Shown: positions 37,132 through 49,400 of the stretch, in pieces
How positions within the stretch are numbered: position 1 is the first letter of the stretch
How the letters are laid out: every line of letters begins with the position of its first letter
Assembly: GCA_019096155.1 (NCBI GenBank)
Contig: JAHCVI010000005.1
Coordinates: 1,312,468-1,376,467 of the forward strand
From: Staphylotrichum longicolle
Taxonomy: Eukaryota; Ascomycota; Sordariomycetes; Sordariales; Chaetomiaceae
Length of the DNA stretch: 64,000 bases
Direction: 5' to 3'
Made by a program: the position numbers and the translations under genes
Notes under the pieces: generated by a model
Seen by the model: only the letters and a program-made list of their open reading frames with translations
Told to the model about the DNA's origin: nothing
Database searches by the model: none

Positions 37132-38401
37132 TGAGCTGATAGAAGATACCCATAGAGCATAATTAGAAATGTAATTGACAAAACTCATCTGTGATGTTAG
37201 ATTTTGAAGCGCTCAGGACGCTATTCTCAAATATCCTCACTTGGAGAAACTGGAAGTAGCAGTGTGAACTACGTGATAACATCCAATATCATCTGATGCT
37301 CTTCGAAGTTGAGAAATGGGCCACAAATCAACTGAGGGGGGTCAGCTATGGTATTCGAGATGATCGTGGCGAACATGAATCCTCGACTCAAAATCCATAC
37401 GCCCCAAGTCCTCCGATGTCGAGGAGAGTTGGAGAATTAGACAACCCTTGAAAGTTCAGTTGGTGAAGCACCGGAGAGTTTGGGTGCTGCTCAAGCGTGG
37501 CCGACAACTCAACAACAACACACATGGAAGATGCAGCACAACCAATCTCTATCAGGAGAAACACTGCTGCCGGACATTTATGGGTGTATCAAAACACCAA
37601 CATGTGCTCCAAAGTTGGGCTTCATCCCATCTCGATCTGTCGGGCCATGGCGGTCTCACAAGGAAACCGCGGAGGGTGTTCTGGAAGAGCCGTTGCCCGG
37701 GACTGAAATTGGGTTAACGACGTCATACGAAGACTGTTTTGTTGTTATCGCAGTGAAACAACCGCTTTGTTCGACCACACGATCCCGCGTTGCGCCAACT
37801 CCTTTGTAGACTTGGCCTCGCCCAAAGGCTGGCGGTTATTCTCGACCTGAGCTCGACCACACCACACCCACACCGAATCCCCCGGCGGCTAATTTATCAC
37901 CAACAAGATTGGCACGCCGTCTCACCGTCTGACCAACATCATCTTACCGCGTTGTACTGCTTTGAGCTTTTTTAGCTTGCGCCACGCGGGTCTGGTATTT
38001 AAAGTGTTGAGCGCTGCCAGCATTGCACAACTCAATGCGACTCTTCGACGTTGACATCATTCAACTCGACCGACTGCTGCCCGCCAAACCCACAACAGCA
38101 TCAAGACTACTATCAGAGAGTACCAGCAACAAGGCATACTTCTAATACTTTCTAGTCCTGTTAGCGGCAGCCGTAAGAGTAAGCAGAGAGTCAAAACTTC
38201 ATTCCGCCAGAACCTCACTGACCGATCCCAGGCATTGTCATCGACCGACTACATCACCACCACAATCAGCCCAGCAACCACAAACGGGTTGATCATCACC
38301 AAGTCCAAGAAGTTTACCAAAAGTTGTCAATAGTAAGCCAGCCACAACAACCTCCTCCTCCCCAACCCAACACTAACCCACCCCAAGGAACCCTAGATCA
38401 A
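37132..38401. other. Intergenic; promoter and probable spliced leader of the pseudokinase gene
   Basis: A TATTTAAAG word near 37995-38003 is a plausible core promoter for the gene starting at 38402. Just before that ATG, a GTAAGC donor near 38333, a CACTAAC branch site and a CCCTAG acceptor near 38395 suggest a short intron in the 5' leader. Apart from that, no coding signal was seen. Confidence 0.5.
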
Positions 38402-39184
38402 ATGTCAACCAACGACACCATGTCCAACTCCGACACCCCAACGCCCTCCCTCACCACCCTCCCCCTCGAAGCCTACACCACCGACCGCAGCGCCGCCCTC
38501 ACCGAGCCCCTCGACTGGTACGGCCCGGGCAAGCTGCACCCGACCCACCTCCACGACACCCTCTCCGCCTCCTCCTCCCGCTACCGCATCGCGCACAAGC
38601 TCGACCACGGCCCGCACGCCCTCTCCTGGCTCGCGCGCGACACCCACGCCGCCACCTGGCGGCGCGTCGACGTCGTGCACGCCGCGCCCGAGGTCACAGC
38701 CGCCTACGCGCGCGCCGCCGACGCCCAGCTCGCGCGGCGCGCCGAGATGGGGGGCGACGACGACGACGACGGCGCGGTCGCCGACGCGAGGGGGCTGGCG
38801 ATCGACAGGTTCTGGCTGCGCGGGCCCAACGGCACGCACCTGTGCATCGTCTGGCCGCTGAACGGGGAGATGGGCGGGTTCCGTTGGGCGGTGCGGGACC
38901 GGAGCGTCATGGACGAGGCGTGGTTCGTGAGGCAGTGTGCCAAGATAAGGGGCAGTGCCGAGGCTAAGGTGGGAAGTGTGCATGAGATTACCGAGGAGGA
39001 GATGTTGGCTATTTTGGGGCGGCCGAGGGTGATTGTCGTGGATGAGGAGATGATGCGCGAGGTGGGCGTGTCGAAGGAGATGGTGAGGGAGGGGCAGGTG
39101 CCGAGGTATTTGGTGGTTCGGCCGGACAAGGTGGAGGAGGATTTGGAGTATTGGTTGAGTGGGGAGGCGTTTATCAAGGCATGA
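38402..39184 (+). CDS. SRPK-like pseudokinase lacking the catalytic core (260 aa)
   Basis: Residues 39-81 read WYGPGKLHPTHLHDTL then RYRIAHKLDHGPHALSWLARD, which aligns with the N-lobe start of SR-protein kinases (YxPGGYHPVHxGD and RYRVxxKLGxGxxSTVWLARD). The glycine loop is ruined and the VALK lysine is replaced by a RRVDVV stretch. Residues 141-150 (GPNGTHLCIV) match the kinase hinge segment. The protein then skips the HRD, DFG and APE regions entirely. It resumes with HEITEEEMLAILGRP (about 194-208) and PRYLVVRPD, resembling the segment that follows the catalytic loop in SRPKs. The frame is intact and ATG-initiated. It cannot be an active kinase; a scaffold or regulatory role is possible. 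Confidence 0.78.
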   Translation: MSTNDTMSNSDTPTPSLTTLPLEAYTTDRSAALTEPLDWYGPGKLHPTHLHDTLSASSSRYRIAHKLDHGPHALSWLARDTHAATWRRVDVVHAAPEVTAAYARAADAQLARRAEMGGDDDDDGAVADARGLAIDRFWLRGPNGTHLCIVWPLNGEMGGFRWAVRDRSVMDEAWFVRQCAKIRGSAEAKVGSVHEITEEEMLAILGRPRVIVVDEEMMREVGVSKEMVREGQVPRYLVVRPDKVEEDLEYWLSGEAFIKA

Positions 39185-39696
39185 GATGGTAAGGAGGGAA
39201 TGGGATTGGGAGGTTTGTACGATGTGCCGGGACTTTTGTAATGGGAGACAATCCGTTGGGGGGTTGACTAGGCGTTACTGTTGAGGTTTATCCGTCGGTT
39301 GGGAGGCACAAGCCCAGCAGAGGACGAAATCTGTGACGGAGAAGGGTGAAGGAGATCTTGTTAAAGTAGACACAAGGGCAACCAGTTATTCAGTAGAGAC
39401 ACTCTGCTATACCCATTTTATACGACTTGTGAATCAGCTTCAGCTCGGCAACTGGGTGATAGCCATGACGAACAACAGAGAGCATTCAAAATAGAAACAC
39501 AGCAGCGATGAAGCATGACAAAATTTGTATGTGACCAACAATAAATAACTACCATAACCACCACGCCAACGTCCCCCAACTCTCACATAACTCTGGCACC
39601 GGGTATTCGCTACTCCTCAAACTCGATGCTCAAATCCACAAATGCATTCTAAGCCAACAATGATTCCACCAAGCAAATAATCACAGACTCCCGCAT
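39185..39696. other. Intergenic; no gene recognised
   Basis: Tail-to-tail spacer between the pseudokinase gene and the large nuclear-protein gene. It is AT-richer than its surroundings, as expected for 3' ends. Confidence 0.5.
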
Positions 39697-42600
39697 TCAA
39701 ACCACCGCCCGCCCCCTTCTTTTCGGCGCCGGTGTCCCGTTGACACTCATCCCCAGCTTCGCAATCCGAGTCCGCCGCGTGGCCATCTTCGTGCTCGGCG
39801 CAGTCGGGGCTGCCGCAGGAGTCGGCTCAACCGTCGCCGAAGACGCCGCCGCAGGCGCAGGCGCCGGCGCCGGCTTCGGCAGCGACTTTGCGCGTGTCCG
39901 CAGGCTCGGCGCAGGGGCAGGAGCAGCAGCAGCGGCAGCAGCAGCAGCAGGCGCCTTCTCACCCCCCGCCTTCTCCCCACTCCCAAGCTTTTTCACCGGC
40001 GTGGGCTGCACCAACCTCGACGACCTCGTCCGTCTCGTCGACGGCGCCGCTGCCGCCGCGTTCACACCCGACGCAGGCGCAGGCGCCGCCTTGCTAGCCG
40101 CAACCGGTTTTCTCGCCGCCACCCTCGCCGTCTTCACCGGCGCAGGTCCCTCCACAGCCGGCGGTTCCGCCTCGGCAATCTCATCCACGCCCCCGATATC
40201 CCCATCCTCAACCTCCCCCATCACCACATCCGCCAACAGCCCGCGCGCCAGGCCCTTAAACACCGAGGTCTCCGCTTCCTGGAACCTAACCAGCTCCTCA
40301 TCCCACCTCACCCCCTTCTTCTCCTTGGGCCCCCCTTGCAAGGGCCCCGTTCCTTCTTGGCATCAAAGACCCCTTGAGCTCCCTCATCCGCCAGCCCGGA
40401 TCCTCAGCCTGCCGCGCGGAAACCACCTGCGGCGGGACGGCACCGCCCTTGTTCTTGCGCGTGTTGCCCCCGTGACGGCGAGGTCCTTTTCCTCGCTGCG
40501 CTGGCGCGCGAGCGCCGCGATGTGCGAGTCCATCGCCGCGTCGTCCATGACGCCATGCCCGGGAGCCGGACCGGGATCATGGTCGAGAAGGCGATGGTGT
40601 TGGCCGAGGGGGCCGTGGGGCGGAGGGCCACGCGCGTGCTGCGCGCGCGGGTGGAGCGGCGCGGGCCGGAGGAGGGATCCGAGTGGTTCCGGGTCGGGGG
40701 AGGGCGTTGAGGTGGTGGTGTGGTGGTGTCGAGAAGGGCGTCGGTGCGCTTGCGGCGGCGCTTGAGGCGAGGTTGGTCGGCGGCGTCTTGGGCGTCGGGC
40801 TTGGTATCTTTGGCAAGATCATCGTCATCTTCGACGAGCCCGTGCTTGCGCTTCTTGGCTGGGCTGGGGCTGTTGGGGCTCTTGACGCCCAACGGCTGTC
40901 TGCTGGCCGGGGTCTCGGACCCGGGCTTGGCCATGGGCGAGCCCGTGGACGAGGTCGTCGACGACCGCCGGGCAGTCTTCTTCGCGAGGGCAGCAGCGGC
41001 GGCGGCGGCCTTGGCGTTCTTATCTGCTGTCACCCGCGTGACGAACTTCCGCAGCATCTCGGTTTCTGAGTCGTCGTGCCTAGCGTGGAGTTGGAGGGTA
41101 TCGTTCTCTGGGCGCGGCGCGTGGACCGTCAGAGTTTCGTCATCAAGGGCGACCGTTGGCTCGCAACCTTCATCTGCAAAATCGTCCATGTCGATGACCT
41201 CATCGGCGTCGAGCTCGTCCGACTCAGTTTCAGCCTCGGCCTCATCATCGTCCTTCAGGCCGCTCGGCGGAACATTGGGGGGCGAGATCTGACGGCCGTT
41301 GATGGGGGTAAAACCAGAACTTTCTTGCTGTGCAGTGCTGGCATCGACGTCAGCTTCGGGAGTTACGACACGAGTCGTCAAGGCTGTCTCAGGGACGGTG
41401 GTTGGTGTTCCGGGCAGTGCAGGCGTTGAGGTTGCCGCCCGGGATGGAGAGCTCGCGGCTTGCACGGCAGTTGATGGGAGGCTTGACGACTCATCACCCT
41501 TGAGAGATCGTTCCTTAACGGCCATGTTCTCAAGTTGCCCATCAGATGGGGGACCCTCTTCCGAGTTGCTTAGCGAGCTTTTATCTGCATTTTGCCTCTC
41601 AAATGTAGCTTCTTGTGAACTCTGGACCGAAGATGCCTTGCAGTGTTGAAATGGCGAATCAGGAGAAGACATGGCATTCGTGCCGTTGGCGACGTGGCGG
41701 GTCGGGACCTTGACCGAGAGAGGGGTTCCAGGCACCGACTCGCTCGCGAGCTGTTCATCCACTGCCATCTGCGTTGCATCGACGACTGTTCCGAAAAAGT
41801 TCGTGTTGTTCTCTAGAGATTCGGCGTCGGACAAGGAAGCGCTTGCAGCTGCAGATGCATTGCCGAGCTGTGCGCGAGGTGTTGCCACCTCAGTCTGAAG
41901 CTCAAAGCATTTCTGGTTCAGACCATCCGGCGTCTTCTCCGCTGAGGATTGAGGGCTTGCGCCGAAAATGGACTCCAGAGCATCCTGCCGCCCGAGAAGT
42001 CCGTGTGGGGACTGGGTCTCCATGACGGACTCCTCAAAGATGGTCGAAAGACCCTCTGGATCATGAGGCGCAAACACTGCGTCGCACTGCTCTCCCTCCG
42101 GGAAGTTGACCGGGTCGTCCGAGAGCAGAGGGGTAGGTTCAATGAAGGAGACTTCCTCCTCTGTGTCCGACTGGTGGGCATTTGGCGTTGTTGCTGCCTG
42201 ACGCGGGCTTGCGCCCGCACCAACTTCAGCTCCGTTGCTGACATCAAAACCGTTAGGCTGCGATGAGGCTGAAATCTTCTCCTGCGACACAGGGCTGGCA
42301 GCAAAGAAGGTCGCCCGTGTCACCTCCTTCGACCCCTTACTCTGACCGTTCTCAACAAGCGTGCGCTGTAAAGCTGGCTCGGCGGCCCTGGTCGGCTGGC
42401 CAAAGATGTCCAGGTCGGCCTTCATGTCGATCTCAACTACTTCTTCCGTCTTTGCGTCAACGCCACGTATGCCGTCTGGGCCAACAGAGAAGTTGTCCAT
42501 GGTGTTTCGGCGGCTCTTGGAACCTGCAGATGCATGGGCTGGCAGGTCCTCAATCGAGGTGAAGCTGTGTCGCCGGTTGGGGCTATTGCGGCCACTCTTG

Positions 42601-43794
42601 AGGGCCAGCAACCGCGAGACGCCGCTCGAGCCGCGCTCGCTTCTACGCGCAGACTGCAGCGAGCGGCGCCTGCGGACCTCATGCTGAGGCTCAGACTGAA
42701 CCCCCGGACTCGGCTGATCAAACATGAGCGGAGCAGGGCTGGAAGGTTGCGCCGGAGTTCCGGGCTCGGCAGGCTTGTTCGCAGGAGAAGTGGCACCATC
42801 CTCCGTTGGAGTGGTTGGTGAACTGCAATGCTTTGCTGGGGACTTAGCTGGGGGGCTGGTCTTCGGAGATTCCAAGACGACCTTGGTGGGAGTGGCGTTG
42901 ATCCTGAATGAACGAAGAGGTGAATCGGCGACCTTGGTGGGCGAAAGGGATACGGGCGGTCTCTTCACTGGCGAGAGAACCAGTGCTGTGCCCTGTGCTG
43001 GCGACAAAGTAATCATGGGAAGTTTGCGCGGCGATTCCTCTCCGGGGAAGAGGGAGAAGCGCCTGCTGAGGCGACGCGTTGACCGCTTCATCATCTGTTG
43101 TTCGTCCATCTTTGATGTGACCTCGACTGGCTCCATTGAGGCTTGAGGAAGCCCCACGTCCTTCTCCTTCTTCGGTTCGATGGGCCAGCGCGAGTTGTGG
43201 CGCTTCCTAGGGATCCACTTCAACGACCCTTCAGGGAATGTCGAGGGTCTAATGTCGTTGTCGATGCTCGGACTAGCCGCCGCGTCGGCTTCTTCCTTGG
43301 CGGTCAAAACAGAAGCTGGATTTGGCTGGTCAGCCCGCGGCACGCGACAACTGTCGACGAACCTCATACCTCGCGCCTCTTCAAGATCCTGCTTTCCGTC
43401 GCGCTTTTCCTCCGCCCTTGGATCCCACCTCGCGTCCCCCCAAGCTGTGATATGGCGAGTGTCTCGCACCCGCTTTCTTTGACCCTGGCTTTGCTGCTCG
43501 AGCTCCGACATGGCGCGATCGTGGGCTTCCTGGTCAGGCTTAGTAGCCAGTCCACCAACTCGTTTCCAGATCTTGGGCTGTCGACGGAGTCCTGGGACAG
43601 GGGCGACTGCCACGCGTTGCCATGCCCGGGGGCAGGAAACCTTGGGCGGTTGGAAACATTCGGCTGTGACGGGGGTTCTGCAACAGTGTGTAAGCTGTGT
43701 CATTCCAGACATGGAATTTGGACGCGGCAGCGACTCACTCGGACAGGAATGCGCTGTCGCGTGTGGCCTGGGGGCCACTGCTAAAGTCGAACAT
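39697..43794 (-). CDS. Large Ser/Pro/Lys-rich nuclear protein of unknown function; several frame changes near the C-terminus
   Basis: A 56-base first exon (43739-43794, starting MFDFSSGPQATR) is joined through a GTGAGT..CAG intron to a long exon from 43677. The N-terminal part (TPVTAECFQPPK, WKRVGGLATKPDQEAHDRAM, ITAWGDARWDP) is compact and conserved-looking. The middle is disordered with many S/T-P sites and RRxS sites, acidic blocks and basic nuclear signals (KKRKHG, RLKRRRKR). Near 40580, 40467-40471, 40370-40373 and 40345-40348 the frame changes. Each change fits one base missing from a G/C run, and the last 215 codons (GVRWDEELVRFQ to PKRRGRAVV) follow in their own phase. Corrected length is about 1,330 residues. 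It is probably a cell-cycle-phosphorylated chromatin protein, but this is inference. Confidence 0.8.
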
Positions 43795-44358
43795 GGTTGT
43801 CGTGTTTGTTGAAAAAAAAAAGGGTGAGCAAAAGGGGTATCAGTCGTGATGTAAATAAGAAGGGTATATCACGACAAACTCATGTCAACAAAAGTGCATG
43901 AAGTGTGCAAGCGCACAAAGACTCATGCGACGCGTCGGTCGAAGAAATCGCGAAAGTCGTGTCGGGTTCCCAGAAGAGGGTCCAAGACAAGCGACCAGGG
44001 TCATCGAAATTCATTGTTTACATCTCCAACCTGCAGCCAATCGCTGCTCTCAAATTCATCGAGCTGCCCGCGATGGGAAAGGCCGCGCCAAGACCAAACC
44101 CCCACCTGGACTGAACAACCGAGCCCACCAGAGTCCACTCAATCTCCACCCCAAACTTAAACCAAGCCGGGGAGCGAGCCAGCAACGAAAGCCTATCACC
44201 ACGTGATCAGAAATCTTTCGGCTCCACCCACTTTCGCAGCACGGCCCTCCGTCCGGCGATCTCGAAACTCTCAAGGGCCGCCAACAAGACCAACCCGCGA
44301 TGCCATTGCCGCCATAACACCGCCCGCGCGCCGCTTCCCTCAGCCGACCGACGACACC
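43795..44358. other. Divergent promoter region
   Basis: About 560 bases separate the large nuclear-protein gene and mrp10, which are transcribed away from each other. No coding signal was seen. Confidence 0.5.
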
Positions 44359-44716
44359 ATGTCCAGCAAGAACCCGATCCGGCTGCCGCCCCTGCGCGTG
44401 CTGCGCGTGCGCAACCCGAACCGCAGCGAGCCGAACCCCTGCCTGACCATCATGTCCTCCGTCCTGGGTACGTCCCGTCGCCCATTCTTCGCCTAGACGT
44501 TTTGAAAAAAGATTACCGAATGGGGTTGCTGACGCTCAACAACGAACAGCCTGCTGGGCTTCTGCAGGCTACCACGGGCGCGGCTGCACTACCGTCGAGC
44601 AGGCCCTGCGCGCATGCATGGACGCCCCGGCCGCGCCGAAGAAGGGCACCAACACCATCAACTACCATCTCGCGCGCTTTTCGAAACGGTTGATTGCTCA
44701 AGGGAAGAAGAAATAA
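44359..44716 (+). CDS. mrp10: Mitochondrial small-subunit ribosomal protein Mrp10 (mS37)
   Basis: Exons 44359-44467 and 44550-44716, split by an 82-base intron, encode 91 residues. The protein starts MSSKNPIRLPPLRVLRVRNPN, matching Mrp10. It has a twin CX9C CHCH domain: the first pair is C-LTIMSSVLA-C, completed only by splicing, and the second is C-TTVEQALRA-C. NTINYHLARF and a Lys-rich tail follow. Mrp10 is part of the mitochondrial small ribosomal subunit; twin CX9C proteins are usually oxidised by the Mia40 pathway, though yeast Mrp10 is imported by a distinct route. An upstream in-frame start at 44203 exists but gives a non-homologous extension. Confidence 0.95.
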
Positions 44717-46404
44717 ATTGGGTGGTGGTTGTTGAGGATGGTACAAAGCCGCTCTGCGTGGAACCATGACGTGGTCGAGGGAGATTACCCAGGAGAGGAG
44801 CGGAATCGCGAGGAGGACGACGGACTCCCGCCCGCTCGAGGAAATTCCAGTGCCTGAGGTCTCATCTGGCTACCTCTTGGGGGGCTCAAATACTGGGTGA
44901 GGGTTGGTTGATTACTCGGATACCCGGACATGAAAAGATCCCCACGCAGCTGTAACATATTGTCGATACCGTGGTAGACGGACAGGGGCGTTAACTGGAA
45001 GCGGGGGGCCATATCAGGCATGTACATTGTACAATACTCATTTATACTTTTACCCAACCTTTGCGGGGTCCCTTCTCTATTTGAGAATGTTAAGGCCAAC
45101 AGCCTAGGCAAAAAGGTTGACAGCTGATGCAGAGGGCGAGGGCGCTGGTTTACGGCAAGGAGTATGGTTACTGCCAGTGGATATGCTGATCGGAGGACTG
45201 TTTGATACTGCCAACGACTTTGACAAGTACCAGACGCGCATTGCAGACTAGTTGGCCCTGAGGGCATACTGAGAGAAACACGGAGACGGTTCGAGTCAAG
45301 ACAAGAATGCACCCTTGGGTATTCATATCTACAACAGCAACCAAACAACCAAAGCAGCAAGACCAAAGCACAAACTCGCAAATAAAAAGAAGACAAGAAC
45401 AGCGCAACTCTCATCATCTCCGTCGTCTCTCTAACATCACTTTCTCTCCACCCAACCACCCCACGCCCTCCCAACTCTCAACCTTCTCCCGACATTCCTC
45501 AAACACCAACATTCCACCCCGTCTACACCACGCTGCATCACCCTGGCCCTCCTAGGCCAAACAACAACCACACTCACAGTAGCAACTCAACTCAACTCGA
45601 TCCACCCCATCCATCCCGACCAAGCCTCCTCCACCCCACCGCACTCCTGCTTCGGTTTAGAAGCTCTCAACATCAAAACGCACCAAAAAAAGAGAGCGGA
45701 CGACTAAGACAACTCCCTCCCACAAGAACAGCAGCAACAAGCAATCAAGTCCAAAAGTATCTCCAAGAAGGGGTGTGGTAAAACGTGTTTAAAAAAGAAC
45801 GGATTTGTGGCATCCGTTCCACTAGCTGTCGCTATAAAACGAAGAGCAAGAAGAAAACCAAGCCAAAAACGGAAAGAAGAAAAGAAACAAAAACGGAAAA
45901 GAAAAAAGGGATGTGTGCAATCGCTGCTCTATGTGTCCTTCGTCATCAACATGATAGTGTAAAGTTCAAAGTGTCGGTTTGCCGGTAATGACCGAGGGTA
46001 TGAAGAACGCAAAAGCAGGCCACGGTCTGTTGATGAAATGGCTGCTGAGTGTGAAATCCCAAAGGTAGTGACGGGTACCTTCGGTAGGTAGAGAGCGAGC
46101 GACTGCGGGTATGGATGGAGTGGGTATCCGATTACTGCTTCGTTGCGGAGAAAGAAGAAAACAACGGGGGAGCAAGATAGGTGATGAAAGAGTTCCTCCT
46201 GACGCCATGCAGTGACTTTCAGAGCAAGCAGGCAAGTAAGCAGGCAGAGTAGGAAAAGCGGCTGCAACCGGAGAGAGATATGGCAGGAATGGATGTTGAG
46301 GTGAAAGATGCCGGTGCAAAGAACCAAAACCGAACAGAGTCGCTTGCCGTCTAGAAGATGAGACTTGATAGTGTGGTTTTCTTGTTTCGGGATTCGTCTT
46401 GGTG
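44717..46404. other. Intergenic with C/A-rich then A-rich plus-strand tracts; no gene recognised
   Basis: From about 45300 to 45780 the plus strand is C/A/T-rich and nearly lacks G. From 45830 to 45912 it is almost only A, G and C with long A runs. Such leader-like skew usually marks a transcript 5' region, but no convincing plus-strand ORF follows before the cdc24 3' end. A minus-strand frame at 44785-45474 has no recognisable domain and is not supported. Confidence 0.5.
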
Positions 46405-49400
46405 CTAGCTCAGGTCTCCAACGCAAAAGAGCTCGATCTCGCCGAGACCGCCCGGCATGCTGCCCTGGCCCTCGCGCCACTCCGAGATGGCGATCTGGAT
46501 GTCATCGTCGCTTTCGATGGTCACAAAGTCGCCGTCCTCGTCCTGGTACCGCAGCTTCAGGTCGCCTCTAGCGATGCTGCTGTTGGTAAGCCGGGCAAGC
46601 TTGACATCGATCCGATCGACCAGGCTCTGGTAGGTGATGTTGAACTGGGCCACCAGGGTGAAGTAGTGCCCGGCTTCGTAGTTCACCTTCACCTTGAGTT
46701 GGTTGGGCATGGTAATGTCCGGGGTTGGTGGTACCATCCCATGGCTAGACGTGAGTGGTGCAGTGACGAGGCCTGGTGTGATCGCCTTGGACGGATCGAT
46801 CGGCGCAAGCGGTGCTACCCCAGGCGGAGGAGGGCCGGGCGGCGGCAGGTTGGTGATACTCGCAGGTGTTCCCTGCCGGGAGTAAATTGGCTGAGCGGGA
46901 AACTGAGCCATGGTGCCCCCAAACTGCTGTTGCCTTGTCCGCTGTGTCCCAGGGGAGTTTGTGTTGGTCCGTAAGGGCAGCTCGTTTGCCGGGCTGCCTG
47001 TATTGCTGCGCGGGATGTTGGAATCGTGTCGCACATGCGTCGGATGCGGCGGATGGTTTTGATGGAGGTGAGCTGGAATGCCAGGGACGGCCGGGATCGG
47101 CTGTCCATTGCGAGGCTGTCCATTGATATCCGGTGTGCTGTAACTGCGGCTGCGCTGTTGTTGCAGCTGAGCCGCCTGCGTCGAGTCGCGTGGCATGACG
47201 GGCATCGAAGGCCCTCTGGGGTTGCGCCCATTCACGCCAAACGCATTTGCGGGGGATGAGCCGTCCCGGGACGGTGCACGAGGCATGGCTGGAGCGGTAT
47301 ACCGGTTGTTATCTTCTGGGTTCCAGGGCTGCGGCGTCCCAGTCTGTGGGAACGGATAGCCGCCGCCGGCAAAGATGCCACTCGTCGTGCTTGTCCGGTT
47401 GGATGGTCCCGGTGACTCTGTCATGGGAGAGAAGTACGACTCCGCTCCACGGGGCAGCGGCGATGCCTGGCCCGAGATTTGTGCCGTCTGGAGAGCAGGC
47501 GGCATCATTGGAAATCGTGGAGGGGCTGCTCGCGCAGTGCCTGCAGCAGAACCGATGCTACCACTTGTTGCCGAACGGGCACGTAAGCTGGTGCTCGAAG
47601 TAGTACGTGACATTGTGCCTGGCATGGCCACTGACCCGTAATGAGAAGGAGTGGGAGTCGTCCCGGACAGACTTCCATTTGGTTCATCCTCGTCGTCGTC
47701 ATCGTCGTCTTGGCCGATATAGGGATTCTGGAGGTTAGTTGTATCCATCCAGGGGAAAGCTGTTTGCTTCTCGAGACTCTGGGTTTGCGGCGCGTTCTCC
47801 TTCCGCTGCTGATCAAGGCCCGCAGCCCACTTCTTCATGGTGTCTTCATTCTGGAACTTGATCATGAAGTTCTCGACTCCAGGATCCCCCTTCCACCAGA
47901 TTTGGACAGTGTACGAGCCTGTCTGGTCAGCCAAAGTTGGATCACAGCCAAGAAAAAAGCAGGCATACCGGTCTTGGAGATCGCCACCACGTCCGTGACG
48001 TTGGTCATGAAGATCCGGCCCTTGAGCTGCAGTTTTGCGTTCTTGTTGCGGGGTTTGGGGCCAGTCGACTTTGTCTTGTCCTTTTTGTCCTTGCTCTTGT
48101 TGGGGGAAATCTCCTTGCAGCACAGCAGGATGCACTGGAAGAGATAGATCTCATACTAGAAACCGGGTGCATTAGCAAAACATCAACAGAGGAACGTGCA
48201 GGACGTCGAAGTTCTTACATCCTTCTCCTGGTCTCCCTTGCCCGTGATGACGGTGTAGACACCGTGCAAAAGCAGCTTTCCAAACTGGTCCACGCGGTGC
48301 TTCTTCCAGTCCTCAACGCGCGTAACCAAGTCCTCCAATGCTTCATCCAGAAGGTCACGATCAACAGCCTCGTTGGCCCTCTGCAGCACACGTTCAGCGG
48401 CTTCGATTCCCGCTGAGAGATCCGCCTTGGTATCTTCATCCTCGCTCTTCTTCAGCAGATCCTACAGAACATTAGCGGCCCCTCTTTCCGGATCTAGCGT
48501 GTTGCGAGGCATACCTTGAGAAGCAGCGGGTACTTGACGAGACGCTGCATGGGCTTGAGCAGGAACCCGTCGAGGGTGTTGAAATCGCAGGCCACGGGGT
48601 GGTCGGCAGTTTGGATCTTGTCAAACACCTGGCTCGCCAGCTGCCCGGCCTTGCGCTGGTTTGCGATGAAGGGCTGATAACACATATTAAATGTCTCTTC
48701 ATACGCAACAAACGGGCTGCCCCATTCCTGCCTCGATTGCGGCATCGAGTTTGTCGTTTCTACCCTGATCAGAAACTTGCGCTGGCAGTCCAGGATGGCG
48801 TTGATGTTGAGGAAGATGTCGTGGACGACGTCGCCGGGGATGATGCCGTTCTGTTCCAGCGTCTTCTTGAGGTCGTGGAGGTTCTCCAAGTCTTGGACGT
48901 ATTTTCGTTCCGTGTCGACCAACTCACGCACCACGTAGTCGCGGTAGCTCATCTTGGAGCCAGTTTGCATCACGTCATCCTCGGGGTACGGCTGGGTTTG
49001 AAGCAGCAAGCCGCGCTGTTCGGCAAGATCAAGCACATGGTTGATCACAGATGTTACCTATTATTCGCGTTAGCTCGTTTGGGCTCGGCAAGTGCAAGCG
49101 GAGAGAAGGGCGGCTGACCTTGACAAACCCGGTGGTGTCGTTGCCTGCAAGGTCGGTGATGATGAAGACCTCGGTGGGCGGGATCATAAGCTTGGACTTG
49201 CAAGCCTCGACGAACCTGAGGATGGCGATCTTGGACCGCTTGGCCTCGGACACCCCCGGCTGTTCCTGGAGCTGCAGGGGTGTGTCGGGCTGCAGGGCGT
49301 TGAAGAGTGCGATGAGGGGATATCCGGTGCGCAAGAGCTTCCACAGAGACTCGACAGGCCCACCTTCGTCGGGATCCGCCGCCATATACTCGAGCTGCTC

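Noticed and set aside
36157..37188. 343-codon minus-strand frame
   Set aside because: Antisense to the second exon of the MFS transporter.
45270..45310. GGTTCGAGTC word suggesting a tRNA T arm
   Set aside because: No matching acceptor, D or anticodon stems could be built around it.
44785..45474. 229-codon minus-strand frame with a hydrophobic segment
   Set aside because: No homology that I recognise, no clear start context, and it crosses skewed non-coding sequence; kept out for lack of support.
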